From contig CM059198.1 of NCBI GenBank assembly GCA_030323885.1, positions 63,638,917 to 63,702,916 on the forward strand: a stretch of 64,000 bases of DNA, in the 5' to 3' direction. The notes below the pieces were generated by a model. It saw nothing but the letters and a program-made list of their open reading frames with translations, did no database searches and was not told the DNA's origin. Within the stretch, counting starts at the first letter, position 1, and every line of letters begins with the position of its first letter. Made by a program: the position numbers and the translations under genes. Below are positions 10,425 to 21,690 of the stretch, piece after piece. The DNA is from Branchipolynoe longqiensis (Eukaryota; Annelida; Polychaeta; Phyllodocida; Polynoidae).

Positions 10425-10740
10425 GTTGGTTGATTGTTGGAGCTTTACATCCTGGCAACAATTAGGTCATATCAGGACTGACTTGTGACAGTGTTAAAAA
10501 ATGGTGACTTTATAGTGCTGCCCCACTGGGAAATCAGACCAGCGGCACCATGACCCCATACCCATTCAGTCATATTATCCTGACACTGAGCTAACGAGTC
10601 CTTGCCCTATCCCATTAATGCAGAGTGCCAGGCTAGGAAGTGACAAGTATCAATTTGATAAGTCATTGGTTTGACTCGACCATAACCAAACTCCTGACCA
10701 TCCACACGCGTGGCCAGCGCTCTACCTGTCTATGTGGCTC
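10425..10740 (-). mobile_element. SINE A copy
   Basis: The tail side lies at 10425 (GGTTGATTGTTGGAGC) and the degenerate tRNA head near 10700-10740. Body landmarks are at 10509-10640. Confidence 0.8.
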
Positions 10741-10749
10741 TTTGCCTGA

Positions 10750-10920
10750 TAGATTACTTGTATACTACGCTACCTAGCTTGTTGTCTGACTTTACTAGGA
10801 TAGGACAATAACTGGTTAGCTCAGTATCAAGATAACTTGAATGAGTTGTCATGGTTGCCAACAGTATGGTTGCCAACAGTATGGTTGCCAACAGCACTAT
10901 AAAGCCACCTTTGCATTGTG
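10750..10920 (+). mobile_element. Degenerate SINE A body with internal triplication
   Basis: TAGGATAGGACAATAACTGG and AGCACTATAAAGCC mark SINE A. Between them ATGGTTGCCAACAGT is repeated three times (about 10858-10900). Confidence 0.65.
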
Positions 10921-11216
10921 GCAAATCAGTTCCATGGTGATATGCCCTCATATGTAGATGGCGCATTAAGACGCCATTCTTTACAGGCGTTGCACTGACC
11001 TACTTTGTCTGGTCGACTGCGCCAATGGCGTTTGCAGGCTGAATATAATCCACCAGAGGGAGACACCTGGTGGTTTAATGTCACCTGACCGTATTCACTC
11101 TCCCGGGTGTAAAAGGGTAATGCACCCCTCCCTCCGAACTAGTTCCCACCTCGGGTAATATTATACTGGAATTTAACTGCCAGGGGGATTTTTATACAGG
11201 TATAATATTGCCCCAT
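10921..11216. other. Stretch with no recognised feature
   Basis: No repeat or coding signal was recognised upstream of MITE F copy 1. Confidence 0.4.
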
Positions 11217-11225
11217 ATGAATGCC

Positions 11226-11643
11226 TAGATAAAAGATTCACCCGGTACTTATAGTACACGGGTGAAGACCAGCCTTACATATATACGGGCAAAAATAGCA
11301 TTAGTATGGAACAAGAAGTAGAATGCCTGGCACCAGTGTCAAATGGTTACTTATATCAGAACAGAGTTGGTGAAATGGGAGAGAATGCAAAAAGACAAGA
11401 TGGCGGCCAGAGAACGCCGTCAATTTCACTTTTAAATTGCATTAAAGTATATGTTTTATTATATTTTTCAACTCAAAAGTAGCGGGTAAACATGAAGACA
11501 TATACAAAGAATAAATGTTGCTTCTTAGATTGTGAAATTAGGCTCTCATAAAGACTCATTTCATTAGCCCGATTTTTCGACCTTTTTTATATAAGGCTGG
11601 TTTTCACCCCTGTCCTGGAAGTACGGGGTGAATCTTTTATCTA
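11226..11643. mobile_element. MITE family F, copy 1 (418 bp)
   Basis: Inverted ends TAGATAAAAGATTCACCC and GGGTGAATCTTTTATCTA are flanked by the 9-bp direct repeat ATGAATGCC (11217-11225 and 11644-11652). A second copy at 21284 has a different 9-bp duplication. Nine-bp duplications are typical of Mutator-like elements (family knowledge). No ORF. Confidence 0.85.
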
Positions 11644-11652
11644 ATGAATGCC

Positions 11653-12021
11653 AGGCATAAAAAGCATAACATACAAATGCTCACACCTCCACAGCGGGTT
11701 TTGTTTGTAATTTATTATGTATGTTTTGTTTGTAATTTGTGATGTGGACTTTACACCAATGTTTACAATGAGGAGGATGAGATCTCCCTTTACAACCCTA
11801 ACACTCTCCGTGCTGCTATTTGGTTATATGAACAGAACAAACAATACAACATTGTGTTGGAGAGCATTTGAGTCTCGTAATCAAAGGGCGCTGGGAGTGT
11901 TTTTATTCTGGAGGGGGCAGCGTAATACTGGCATATTATTCCCAGGGGCCAGGTTCATTACTGCTGGGGTCAAGTTCATTACTGCTGGGGGGGTCAAGAA
12001 TTGGAGAAGTCAGTTTCTTAT
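11653..12021. other. Stretch with minor internal duplications
   Basis: Short local repeats are present (TATGTTTTGTTTGTAATTT near 11700-11740; GTTCATTACTGCTGGGG near 11952-11990). No gene was recognised. Confidence 0.5.
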
Positions 12022-12023
12022 TA

Positions 12024-12537
12024 CAGTATAACCCCCATTAAACCAAGCTTGGTTAAACCAAACGATCGGGTAATCCAAACTTTTTTCGGCGGCCCGGCTA
12101 AATACTACCATTTATCATATAAAAAAGTTGGTTAATCCAAAGTCAGTTAATCCAAATTATCGGTTAATCCAAACAAAATTTTCGGACCCCAGGCCACATC
12201 CGGTACAGTTAAACCAAACTTTCATGTGGTTATAAGGTCATCTGAGACCCCACCAACGTTTTTATGTGATAAATGGTAGTATTTTGCCGGGCTGCCAAAA
12301 AAAGTTTGGATTAACCGATCATTTGGTTTACATGTGCTTGGTTTAATGGGGTTATACTGTATACATAAAAAACAATAATCAAAGTGTCCAGATACATTGT
12401 ATATTACATTCATAATGCACCCACGGTTTTGCCAAAGCCAAGTCAAAGTTGAAGCCAAAGTTCGGTTAAACCAATGATTGGTTAATCCTAACAAATTTCT
12501 AGGGTCCTTTCAAGTTTGGTTTAAGGGGGTTATACTG
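12024..12537 (-). mobile_element. MITE family P, copy 4 (long form)
   Basis: It runs from CAGTATAACCCCC (12024) to GGGGGTTATACTG (12537) with TA on both sides. Relative to copy 3 it is inverted. 12024-12359 is itself bounded by P-type inverted ends, which explains the short and long forms. Confidence 0.85.
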
Positions 12538-12634
12538 TACTATGCCTTCACACTATGGCATGAGTGAATCCAAACACATAATAAAAAGTCGTTTAAAAAA
12601 AATAATAGTTTCATTTAGTTTTCTCCATGGTGGT

Positions 12635-12890
12635 AACCAGGTGCGGTGGCCAAATCAGTTCAGGCTTCGTGTGTAGAAGCTGGGTGTTCGAATCCTACCC
12701 GAGTCAAACGAATGACTTACAAAATTTATACTTGTCACTACCTAACCTGGGGCTCAGCATTAGTAGGATAGGGCAAGGACTGGTTATCTATGAGTGCGAA
12801 ATTGAGTCATGGTGCCGGTGGCCCGGTGTCCCAGTGGGATAGCACTATGAAGTTGCCCTGAGTGCACACTGTCACAAGGTGGGTATGTGT
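12635..12890 (+). mobile_element. SINE A copy
   Basis: The head GTGCGGTGGCCAAATCAG is followed by GTTCGAATCCTACCCGAG and body landmarks, ending at CACTGTCACAAGGTGGG. Confidence 0.8.
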
Positions 12891-12894
12891 GTGT

Positions 12895-13045
12895 GTTGAT
12901 CTTCCACCTGGGTAGAGTGCAGGCCTCCTGTGTGGGAGACCGGGAGTTTGAATCTCGGTCGAGTCAAACCAATGACTTACAAATTTGATAATTTTGCCTT
13001 CCTAACCTGGCGGTCAGCGTTAATAGGATAGGACAAGGACTGGTT
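12895..13045 (+). mobile_element. SINE A, 5' half
   Basis: It has the head with box B-like GTTTGAATCTCGG, the junction GAGTCAAACCAATGAC and body to AGGACTGGTTAG, then stops. Confidence 0.75.
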
Positions 13046-13142
13046 AGAAGTGTGGGTTTGACTCGCGCCCTAGACATGATGGGTCCCTTCCTGTCTAAAA
13101 AGAAGCCACCACCACTAATTTTAGTGTCACTGGTTGCTGTGA

Positions 13143-13195
<53 letters not shown>

Positions 13196-13460
13196 GAATA
13201 ACAATGGTTGATGAACCTGCCCTGTGTATGCTATGCACTGTAATGGAAGTGAGCTACCTGGATATTTGTAATTGTAAGTATGATGAGACCTACGATTGCA
13301 GGAGACGAGTGCAGTGAGGTGCTCGCACCTCCCCACATCAAATGCCAGAAGTACACAGTTAGGGCTGATTGCACCAGGGAGTCTAGATGCGCTAAGTGAT
13401 TAGGACACTAGTCCTGGAATGGCAGTGGTGTGGGTTCCAGTCCCGATCTAGGCATGATGC
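13046..13460. repeat. SINE-head-like fragments and (TA)n tract
   Basis: 13046-13110 and 13385-13460 share the words CTAG(A/G)CATGATG and GTGTGGGTT and look like pieces of another tRNA-like head, which recurs near 29135. 13145-13195 is a (TA)n microsatellite. Confidence 0.5.
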
Positions 13461-13900
13461 TTCTGTTCTTTGCAACAACCCTCCCCACCCCAAAAAAACA
13501 ACCACAACCTCACAAAAAAACAACAAAAAAACAACAAAAACCATGAATGATGTAAGTGAGGTGATGATGGGGGTCGGGACCGAAATGTGGGCTAGCTGAG
13601 TCTTTTCACAATTTCCACAATTTCCGCGTTTTAGTCAATGCACCAGGGAAGAGATGACGTATACATAGAGGGCGCCACCGACTTACATGACTGCCCCCGT
13701 GCGTGTGGGCGTGGGGTGGGGGTGGGGGGTTGTCCAATCAGGACAGGGTTATGGAGTACTGGGGGCGGGAGGGGATATAGGAAGGGTTTAAGCAAGGGAA
13801 GGGCAAGGTATTATATATATGTCAATCACTATTATACACGGGGCCTGCAGCAGCCAAAAGTAAACTATCCAATCAAGATCCCGAGGTCCTGGACAGACTA
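13461..13900. other. Unassigned, A/C-rich then mixed
   Basis: 13480-13545 is A/C-rich low complexity. The remainder shows nothing I recognise. Confidence 0.45.
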
Positions 13901-13901
13901 C

Positions 13902-13961
13902 CTAAACTATACTCTCAAAGAAAATAATATATATATTTTTTTCTTTGAGAGCATAATTTAG
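13902..13961. repeat. 60-bp hairpin palindrome
   Basis: CCTAAACTATACTCTCAAAG is mirrored by the complement ending at 13961, around an AT-rich centre. The stem is about 24 bp with few mismatches. Confidence 0.85.
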
Positions 13962-14208
13962 GTGATGTCGCGGGGCCCACATATTATTAAATGGATTGTT
14001 TACTGTGTAGATATATATATGCACTGTATAAGGATTATACGAGTATAATAAGACTGGAAGCTTCCACCTGCTCCTCAGCGTCTACTCCGACCTCATCGGC
14101 TGGAACCTCCTGGACTAAGTCATCGACTGGTGTAACTTACCCTAACGCCAGGTCCGCTTGTGGCGCCGCCTGGCCGCTCACATGTCAACAAATCGTGCAA
14201 TTTATGAC

Positions 14209-14479
14209 TAATGCCTGGTACACACCTCCCGTATACGATCTAAAACTGCCTGTTTCGCACATAAGTTTGAGTTTTAGTTGTTAGGCGTGCGACCCCCTAG
14301 CACACCAGAGCCTTGCGATTCGCGACTTAAAACTCAGTTTTGGGGGTTAAAACTGAAATCGCAAGGGATTCGAAAAACGAATCGGGCAGTTTTAGATCGT
14401 ATACGGAACGGGTCGGGGTCGTGATGCGCAGTCATTTTTTGTGCGTGAATCGTAAACGGGAGGTGTGTACCAGGCATTA
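14209..14479. mobile_element. Small TIR element (271 bp)
   Basis: Ends TAATGCCTGGTACACACCTC (14209) and its complement (to 14479) form the TIR. A second inverted pair, around CGTATACGATCTAAAACTGC, lies inside at about 14232 and 14383. No ORF. A TA duplication is possible. Confidence 0.75.
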
Positions 14480-14639
14480 CACTCACCGTACCTGCTAAAA
14501 AATATAGCATTTTTGGGTACATTAGTTGATTAAGCAACGGGAAATTTCAATCGTGGACAATTGGTCTTCCTTATTCCAAAAATGCGTCCTAGTAATTCTG
14601 AAGTATAATCTTTTCAGTCATTGGTTTGACTCCGTAAAG

Positions 14640-14830
14640 GTCATGATCAACCTAATGTATTTATTTCAGAAAATGGCAGAAATTCAAAACTCTCAGATTA
14701 TGAATCTTTAAAATAGACCTACACTAAATTATCCACTCATCCCTACATGTTCTGAGGTCGCCTACATTGACCAGTGCCACACCTGTGGATTTATCTCAGA
14801 AAATAGTAGAAACTCAAAACCATCGGCATA
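14640..14830. repeat. Two family B interior fragments
   Basis: TTTATTTCAGAAAATGGCAG (from 14658) and TTTATCTCAGAAAATAGTAG (from 14791) are diverged repeats of the B interior seen at 60721-61266. Confidence 0.55.
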
Positions 14831-14834
14831 TGCT

Positions 14835-15171
14835 TGTTTGTTTGTTTGGGGTTTCACGTTTTAGCAACATCTAAGGCCATACCACATTGGGTACTGATTG
14901 GTGACAGTGCGCACTCATGGCAACTTAATAGTGCTGCTGCCCAAGTGGGAGAACAGACTGTTGGCAACATGATTTCTGATTCAGTCACGTTATCCTGATA
15001 CTGACCTAACCTGTTATTGCCCTATCCTAATAATGCCAATCACCAATCTTGGTATGAACAAGTATCAATGTTGTAAGTCATTGGTTTGACTCGACCGGGT
15101 TGTTCTAACTACTGACCTTCCGCACGGGAAGCCAGCACTCTTACGTCTTAGCAATTCGGCCACCACGTCCA
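14835..15171 (-). mobile_element. SINE A copy
   Basis: The tail GTTTGTTTGGGGTTTCACG is at the left and the tRNA-like head (CACTCTTACGTCTTAGCAAT side) at the right. It is diverged in the body centre. Confidence 0.8.
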
Positions 15172-15297
15172 GTGTAACAGAGTCTAGTCTCGACAAAGTC
15201 TCATTTGAAACTGCTTCTTAGATTGACTTCTAAGATGGCCGCTGAACAAGCGCAATCGCTCAATCTATATTTAGCACACTGCGGCGTAATTGCTACA

Positions 15298-15614
15298 TGG
15301 TTGGTTGTTGGGGTTTTATGTCCTTGCAGAATCTAAGGTCATCTCAGGACGGGCACCGATTTGTGACAGTGTGCACTCATGGCGACTTTATAGTGCTTCC
15401 CCACTGCGAAATCAGGCCACTGGCACCATGTCCTGATATCTCACTCAGTCACATTATCCTGACACTGAGCTAACCAGTCCTTGCCCTCTCATTAATGCCA
15501 AACATCTGGCTAGGAAGTGACAAGTATCAATTTAGTAAATCATTGCTTTGACTAGACCGGGAACAGAACCGAGCTCCCACACATGAGGCTCTACTGATTC
15601 GGGCACCGTGTCCA
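15298..15614 (-). mobile_element. SINE A copy
   Basis: Complete body on the minus strand from GGTTGTTGGGGTTTTATG to a head reaching GATTCGGGCACCGTGTCC. Confidence 0.85.
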
Positions 15615-15665
15615 GTCATAATTGCTACAACTTAGTACACGTCCTATTAGTGACCTCAGACCTTA

Positions 15666-16676
15666 TGGCGCTGTCACACTACGACGTAAAAGCCAACGTG
15701 TGTCCGACATGGGTGACTTTTTGTCATTAGGTTGAGGGATGTTGAATTACGTTGTGGTGACGTCCAGTCACGTCGAATTACGTCGGGGCACGTTGAGGTT
15801 TTGGACATGTTGAAAACTTTCGACGTAGCTCGACATGATGGTATGATGTTCGCGTCACGTTACGCTCACGTTATGCCGTCGTTAGGCATTTGTTATGGCT
15901 ACGTCGACTACGTTAGGTCAACGTTGCCTTACGTCAACATGACACACGGGGAGGAGGAATGTGTGGGTAGCGCTAAGACAACGTTGGATTAACGTGACAC
16001 ACCGTTGGTCCTGCGTGTCTGTGGTGCGTGCCTAACGTTGCTCTACCATTCCGCAAACGTGTCGTCGACATCGTTGACAATCGTCTAGCGTGTCCGTAAT
16101 GTCGCTGATGTGTTGCGAACGTTTTGTGAATGTTGTGTGAACGTTTTGCCTTTGAGTATATAAAGACCTGCGATGTCCGGCTATCAGCAGAACAGGCATG
16201 CTGGAGAAGTTGTGCGGAGAGAGCAAGACAGCGCCACATCAGAGTAACGGTGCGACCATGTCGGCTCAGCTCGGGAGATGCGGGTGAGAAGGACGTAGCG
16301 ACATTAGGCTGGGTGTGATCACGCCCACGACGTTAGTCTCTCGGTGGGGCAACGTCGACTCACGTCGGGCTAAACCGTTGAGTCGGACGTGTCCACACTG
16401 GGACGGACGTTATCACACCCGCTCAACGTTCAGCCGCCGCTACGGTCACGTTTGAATGACGTCGAGCGCGCGGGGACCTCGCTGGCATCACATTCGCCCA
16501 ATTAATATTTTCTACATCCTCTCTCATTGCGATAACGCTAGACCGACATTAAGACCACGTCGGCTACGCTGCGGTGACGTCCAACTTGGGCCCATATTTG
16601 CATATCACGTCAGGATTTTCGATACATTTCACTTTGTCCCTACGCTGCCGCTTTACGTCGTAGTGTGACAGCACCA
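15666..16676 (+). mobile_element. TIR element E1 (1011 bp)
   Basis: Ends TGGCGCTGTCACACTACGAC and its inverted copy (to 16676) are flanked by TA at both sides. The interior is unusually rich in ACGTCG, ACGTTG and related words. The shared E core GGTTTTGGACATGTTGAAAA lies at 15797-15816, close to the left end. GGAGGAATGTG near 15953 also occurs in E6. Open frames here have no recognisable product. Confidence 0.8.
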
Positions 16677-16678
16677 TA

Positions 16679-16985
16679 AGAGTGGCTCAGTAGTATTCGA
16701 TAGAAGAACCCTATTAGTGTTGCCTGGCCTGTGTCGTTCTACTAGATCATTTCACTGTGACAGGTTATTAGGGCTGACTGACCCGATTAGTCAATGCATG
16801 GACCCCCAGAGCCCCTTCCAACCCCCCAACCTCCACACTCCCCAATCCTCCATCCTAGAACAGGCTATTATTTATTAATAACTCCCAGGGAATAGTTAAT
16901 TTAAACATCCAGCTATCTATAGGCCCGTTCGATCTTGAAACTTGTTAATATAAATGGCTGTCTTGGTCAAGTCAGGGGACTGGAA
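16679..16985. other. Stretch with no recognised feature
   Basis: No gene or repeat was recognised between E1 and the next SINE fragment. Confidence 0.4.
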
Positions 16986-16989
16986 GCGT

Positions 16990-17200
16990 TGGCTGAATTA
17001 GTAATAGTAAGTACGCAACTTCTGTTTGGAAAGTCAAGATTTCAAATCCTCACGGAGTTAAACCTATGACTTACACAATTGATACTTAATTGCTACCTAT
17101 CCCAGCACTTGGCATCACTAGGATATAGCATGCACTTGGTTAGCTCAGTATTAGGATAATGTGACTGAGTGGGAAATTGGAGCATGAGTGTTGTCACGTA
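16990..17200 (+). mobile_element. SINE A, decayed, 3' end missing
   Basis: It has a diverged head, the junction GAGTTAAACCTATGAC and body to GACTGAGTGGGAAATTGG. Confidence 0.7.
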
Positions 17201-17865
17201 TAATAACTAATGCCTAATCTTATAGACTAGCTAATATAGTGAGGAGAAAAGAGAATTTGGAATATCTTCTATTCTTAGTAAAGAAGACAAATAACGATAC
17301 ACATATATGTACTTATAACATATATTCTCAATTACAAAGTGTACAGTTACATATAAATTCTCAATGGTATAATATTACACTCACAACTGTGTAGTCTATA
17401 TGGATGATATATACACTCAGTCCTCTTGGTGCTTATTCTATGTCTCAGTTGCCTTGAGGAGTTGATAGATATAGATGATCCATTGTCTGTGAGCCGTCGC
17501 CAACAGTACAGGTATAGAGTCTCAGTTGATGATGGATGTACAGCGATGTGGGAAAAGGCAGACACCAGTCACCAATCCTCCTCACGTCCATTGGTCCATA
17601 TTGTAGAAGCTCAGCAAGTTGAATCCATCCCATAAGCTGTAACTAGCCAGATCAGGTTTCAGGCCTAACTGACTTGGAGATGTTGACGCCTCGATGTCTG
17701 GGGGTCGAGTCCGAAAGTGTGTGACTACGCTCATTATATAGTTGCTGGGTAGGCCAGTCCTAACGAAGAGATGGGACGAGTAGGACGGTCCAAACATGTG
17801 CTGTAACCACTATAAAAGGCAAACTACCTGTTAGGAAGCAGTCTCCATATATTCACTGCTATGTT
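17201..17865. other. Stretch with no recognised feature
   Basis: Open frames up to about 70 codons exist on both strands without family resemblance. A Tyr-Met-Asp-Asp string near 17400 was examined and set aside. Confidence 0.4.
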
Positions 17866-17866
17866 A

Positions 17867-17935
17867 CAGTGTGCACTGTCACAAGTCTGTACCTGTCCTG
17901 AGATGCTGCTAGGACTTTAGATGTTGCCCTCTCTG
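17867..17935 (+). mobile_element. SINE A tail fragment
   Basis: GTGCACTGTCACAAGTC and the GATGCTGCTAGGAC tail words are present. Confidence 0.6.
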
Positions 17936-19198
17936 AACCAAACAAACATGGTTATGTTAGGTCAACTGTTATGTAGGGGGTGGGAGGGTTAGGTTAAGTG
18001 TTACTGTTAGTACAACCGTCGGCTCGGCTGTCTGTTAGTACTCCTGGCACTTTTTTTTTTTGGCGCCGTATGTATAATAGACCAGCCCTCCGCAAGATGG
18101 CGCTCCGTTCAAGGCCAAATGCCGCACTACTTCTGCAGTCACCACCATATATGGTAAGTTCTTGTGGGTTGCAGATTGTCGTCTGCTCTCAATCAATTCC
18201 ACATTTCCATTGAAACCAAGATAGTTTTCTGTAAAGCGACTTTTCTTTCTTGTTTTCTATCGGTACTAAAAGTGTGTTAGCTAATTGTTAGCGTTCCATA
18301 TGAGCCACAGATGGTGTTAGATATAATAAATCACATGGGAAGGATAGACTACATCGCCATTCTGGGCTGCGCGGTGCATTGTGGGATGCGTGGAAGATAA
18401 CCAAACCCTCGCGATGCACATGGCTAATGCTAAGACACTGGGTGCAGCTATGATATGTGCTAGTTTCAGCTCACCTCAGCTCTTGTTTGAAACATAGAAT
18501 ACCAACTAAAAAAATATATATATAATAAATTAAGATGTCAATCTTTTATCTAATCAGCATATATTATACCATCTGCATTTAGATTGAGAAAAATATGGCC
18601 ACTCAACTAGTGTTAGAGCCATAGCCAGAGTCAGTTTTACTAATTTAATTCATGTTTTTATTTATATCCTATGGTTATTGACATTTGTTGGGTTAGGAAA
18701 TGGGTAGGGTTAATCAGACATTGGTTATATATTCCTTTGAAACAAGTTTTTGTTGACACATTTTACATTTTAATATTTAGAACAAGAATTACTAATCAAT
18801 GGTGATGTAAACATCAGCCTGTAAAGTGACTGAAATTGTATGTTTCTTAGCTCAAAGTGCTTAATTATGGAGCGTTGTGTCTTAAACATATTCATTATGT
18901 TATTATATTGCATCCATCCATCCATGTCTGTGCCAAATTGTTATGTATTTTTGTTAATTTTGAATAAAATCGAAGTTTTTTCCTATGCATATCGGCAAAT
19001 TCAATGTCTGTTCGCGCCTTGCTTTGCTGCCAACACCGTTTTCAGCACATGCGCACTCGGAACGGTGATCTCATCTATTGGGAAAGGCTTTGTTGAAATA
19101 TGGACGGGCCTGTCATGTCGTTTAGTCAGCTTGGTGTATGTGGGTGGTGAATAGAAAGATATGTTAGTACTTTGAATATAGGTTAAGACATATAACAA
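17936..19198. other. Long stretch with no recognised gene
   Basis: AT-rich, with a T run at 18048-18062. 19010-19060 resembles, in inverse orientation, sequence near 60310-60370 (CACCGTTTTC...CATGCGCA), which suggests a further unnamed dispersed repeat. Confidence 0.45.
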
Positions 19199-19352
19199 TT
19201 AGGATACAGGCAACACGCTTTGTATAGCCGGTATCAATATGGGTTCTGAACGTAATTGGTGTGTGTATATACACTAGGACATACACCACGCTGGGAACAA
19301 GCTCTGTATGGCCAGTATCAATAGAGGCTTAATGGTACTTGGTGTGTATATT
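19199..19352. repeat. Diverged tandem duplication of about 77 bp
   Basis: Two units each contain CCGGTATCAATA or CCAGTATCAATA followed by TTGGTGTGT and a TATA run. They differ at many positions. Confidence 0.7.
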
Positions 19353-19364
19353 ACTTTATTACTA

Positions 19365-19470
19365 CAGTATAACCCCGTTAAACTAAACTTGAAGGGACCC
19401 TAGAAATTTGGTTGGATTAACCGATTATTGGTTTAACCAAGCTTTGGCTTCGACTTTGACTTGGCTTCAA
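19365..19470 (+). mobile_element. MITE family P, left-end fragment
   Basis: It starts CAGTATAACCCCGTTAAACT after TA and stops after the GACTTTGACTTGGCTT words. 19470-19556 then resembles family B interior. Confidence 0.75.
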
Positions 19471-19551
19471 ACTAAAGTAAGTTGGGCTACAATGATCAAC
19501 CTAATATATTCATCTTTTTGAAAAAGTGACATAAAACTAAAACCATCAGCA

Positions 19552-19905
19552 TGCGGAAGGTTGGGAATCCCTGCCGAGTCAAACCAATGACTTACAAAAT
19601 TGATACTTGTCGCAACCTAGCCCGGCAGTCGGCATAAATAGGATAGGGCAAGGACTGGTTAGCTCACTGTCAGGATAATGTGACTGGATGGGATTTCGGG
19701 TCATGGTGACACTGCCCTGATTTCCCGGTGGGGCAGCACTATAAAGATTCCATGACTGTGCACTGTTATGTGTTAGTACCTGTCCGGATATGACCTTTGA
19801 TGTTGCCAGGACGTAACACTCCAATAACAACTAAGCTACTTGTCCTGGTCTGACCATAGATATTGCTAGAACATAAACCCCTAACAAACAAACAAAAACC
19901 ACCAA
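19552..19905 (+). mobile_element. SINE A copy plus extra tail copy
   Basis: 19552-19835 holds the truncated head and full body. 19838-19905 repeats the tail and ends in (AAAC)n. Confidence 0.8.
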
Positions 19906-19920
19906 ACTATGCCACTTTTA

Positions 19921-20510
19921 TGGTGCAGTCACACTACGACGCTTCTCCCGGCGACCCGTCAGCGTTGAAAATAAAATCTTGCGCATCGAGAAACGTCCAA
20001 CTTTTTGGCGGTTTGGGGAAAAAGTTTGGCGTCAACGTGGCGCGTTATTCGCGCGTGGCCAATGGGTGTCGACGCGTGAGGAAAAAAAAAAAAAAAGTTT
20101 GGCGCGACGTCTTCATATGGCCTTAGATGTTGCTAGGGCGTAAAACAGCAATGGCCCAGTTTGGCGCAACGTGTGGGAACGACCGTCCCGCGCGCGCGGC
20201 GACTGCCTAGCGTTCCCATAACGATATTCCAGCGATGGCGACGTCCTTCTGACGTTGCCATAATATTGGAACCCACGCGTTGACGCGCGCTGACGGTCGT
20301 TGTTTTTTTTTTACATGCTTAAAACCTTGGGTGACCGGCAACGCGTGCCGACGTTGTCCGCCGACCATCAACGTCAAGGATAGTGTACCGACGAGTACCG
20401 ACGCGCTCATAATGTGCCACCAGCGCGTCCAGATGTTTCACTTATTATCGCCCAAAATCACTACATGTTGCCGTGTCGCCGGCGAGAAGCGTCGTAGTGT
20501 GACTGCACCA
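19921..20510 (-). mobile_element. TIR element E2 (590 bp)
   Basis: Ends TGGTGCAGTCACACTACGAC and its inverse (to 20510). The interior is built from GCGACG and GTTTGGCG words. The E core is on the minus strand at about 20305-20326, close to the right end. A piece of SINE A tail (20109-20147) sits inside, as in E3. Runs of A (20080-20096) and T are present. Confidence 0.8.
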
Positions 20511-20942
20511 TTACGTGTCCTGTCGGTGAACTGTATCTGGCCTCAGAGAAGTGATCGCGAAGGCGGGAGGCAGGTGGGGAACGGTGGGGCGGGGGTGGGT
20601 GAGAGGGCCGGGGGCGTTCGGCAACCAGCCAGCCGTCCTCGGGGCTATCCCAAGGGGCACTTTCGTAAGCTGGTCGCCCCCGCCCCTGTATCAGGGCAGA
20701 ATTTTCCTTCAGGGGGAGAGGTTTTTTGTTTGTTTCTTGTGGTTTTACGTCCTATGAGCATTTAAGTTGATATCAGGATGGGTATTGAGTTTTGACAGTG
20801 CTCACTCCTGGTGATTTTATAGTGCCGCCCCACTGGGAGACTTGGCCACTGGCACAATGAACCCAATATCCCACTCATCCATATTATCCAGGTACTGCGA
20901 AAACCAGTACTGGCCCTATCCTAGTAATTTAATGTGCCAGGC

Positions 20943-21271
20943 CTTTTTTTCTTTTTTCTTTTTTCTTGAAGATTTGTACTGCCTATCATGGATAAGTCAG
21001 AATAGACTTCTTTTCACCATTAGACAGTTTGTCAAGAGAAAGCCCGAGCCTACAATTTTACCGACCAAAGGGATTTTTAACCTCCCACACCACATAGACA
21101 TGGTAGGAGAGCAACTGGCCTTTGTTGACGCTGTAAGTTATACACAGCGGTGGAAATCCTAATTAGCAGAGGTGGGGGGCACCGGGAATTGAACCACCGA
21201 CCCTCAGATTAGGAGTCCGACCTAGAAAAAAGTCAGACACTCTAACCACTCTGCCACAGAGAAGACCACGG
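20943..21271 (-). mobile_element. SINE B copy inside SINE A
   Basis: The tail is a T-rich run at 20943-20968 (an AAGAAAAAA repeat on the minus strand). The tRNA-like head is at 21180-21260. It is the closest relative of the copy at 1633-1937. Confidence 0.8.
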
Positions 21272-21283
21272 CTAGATAGCGAT

Positions 21284-21690
21284 TAGATAAAAGATTCACC
21301 CGGTACTTGTAGTACATGGGTGAATACCAACCCTATATAAATACGGTCGAAAATAGCGTTAGTATGGAACAACAAGTAGAATGCCTGGCACCAGTGTCAA
21401 ATGGTTACTTATATCAACACAGAGTTGGTGAATGAGAGAGAATGCAAAAAGACAAGATGGCGGCCGCAGAACGCCGTCGATTTCACTTTTAAATCTTATT
21501 AAACTAGATATTATATTATATTTTTCAACTCAGAGGTAGCGGGCTATCAATAAGACAGATGTAAAGAATAATTGTTGCTTCTTAGATTGTGAAATTAGGC
21601 TCTCAATTCTTTGACCCGTTTTTTCGACAGCTTTTATGTAGGGTTGGTTTGCACCCCTACTGCAGCAGTACGGGGTGAATCTTGTATCTA
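21284..21690. mobile_element. MITE family F, copy 2 (407 bp)
   Basis: Ends TAGATAAAAGATTCACCC and GGGTGAATCTTGTATCTA are flanked by the 9-bp duplication GATAGCGAT (21275-21283 and 21691-21699) made within SINE A sequence. Confidence 0.88.

Noticed and set aside
17385..17425. Tyr-Met-Asp-Asp string resembling an RT catalytic box
   Set aside because: No other RT motif lies in frame around it and a stop follows shortly. Treated as chance.
17445..17835. Possible solo LTR on the minus strand (TATATAATGAG and a TGGCGACGG primer-site-like word)
   Set aside because: No second LTR, no clear TG...CA ends and no target duplication could be seen.
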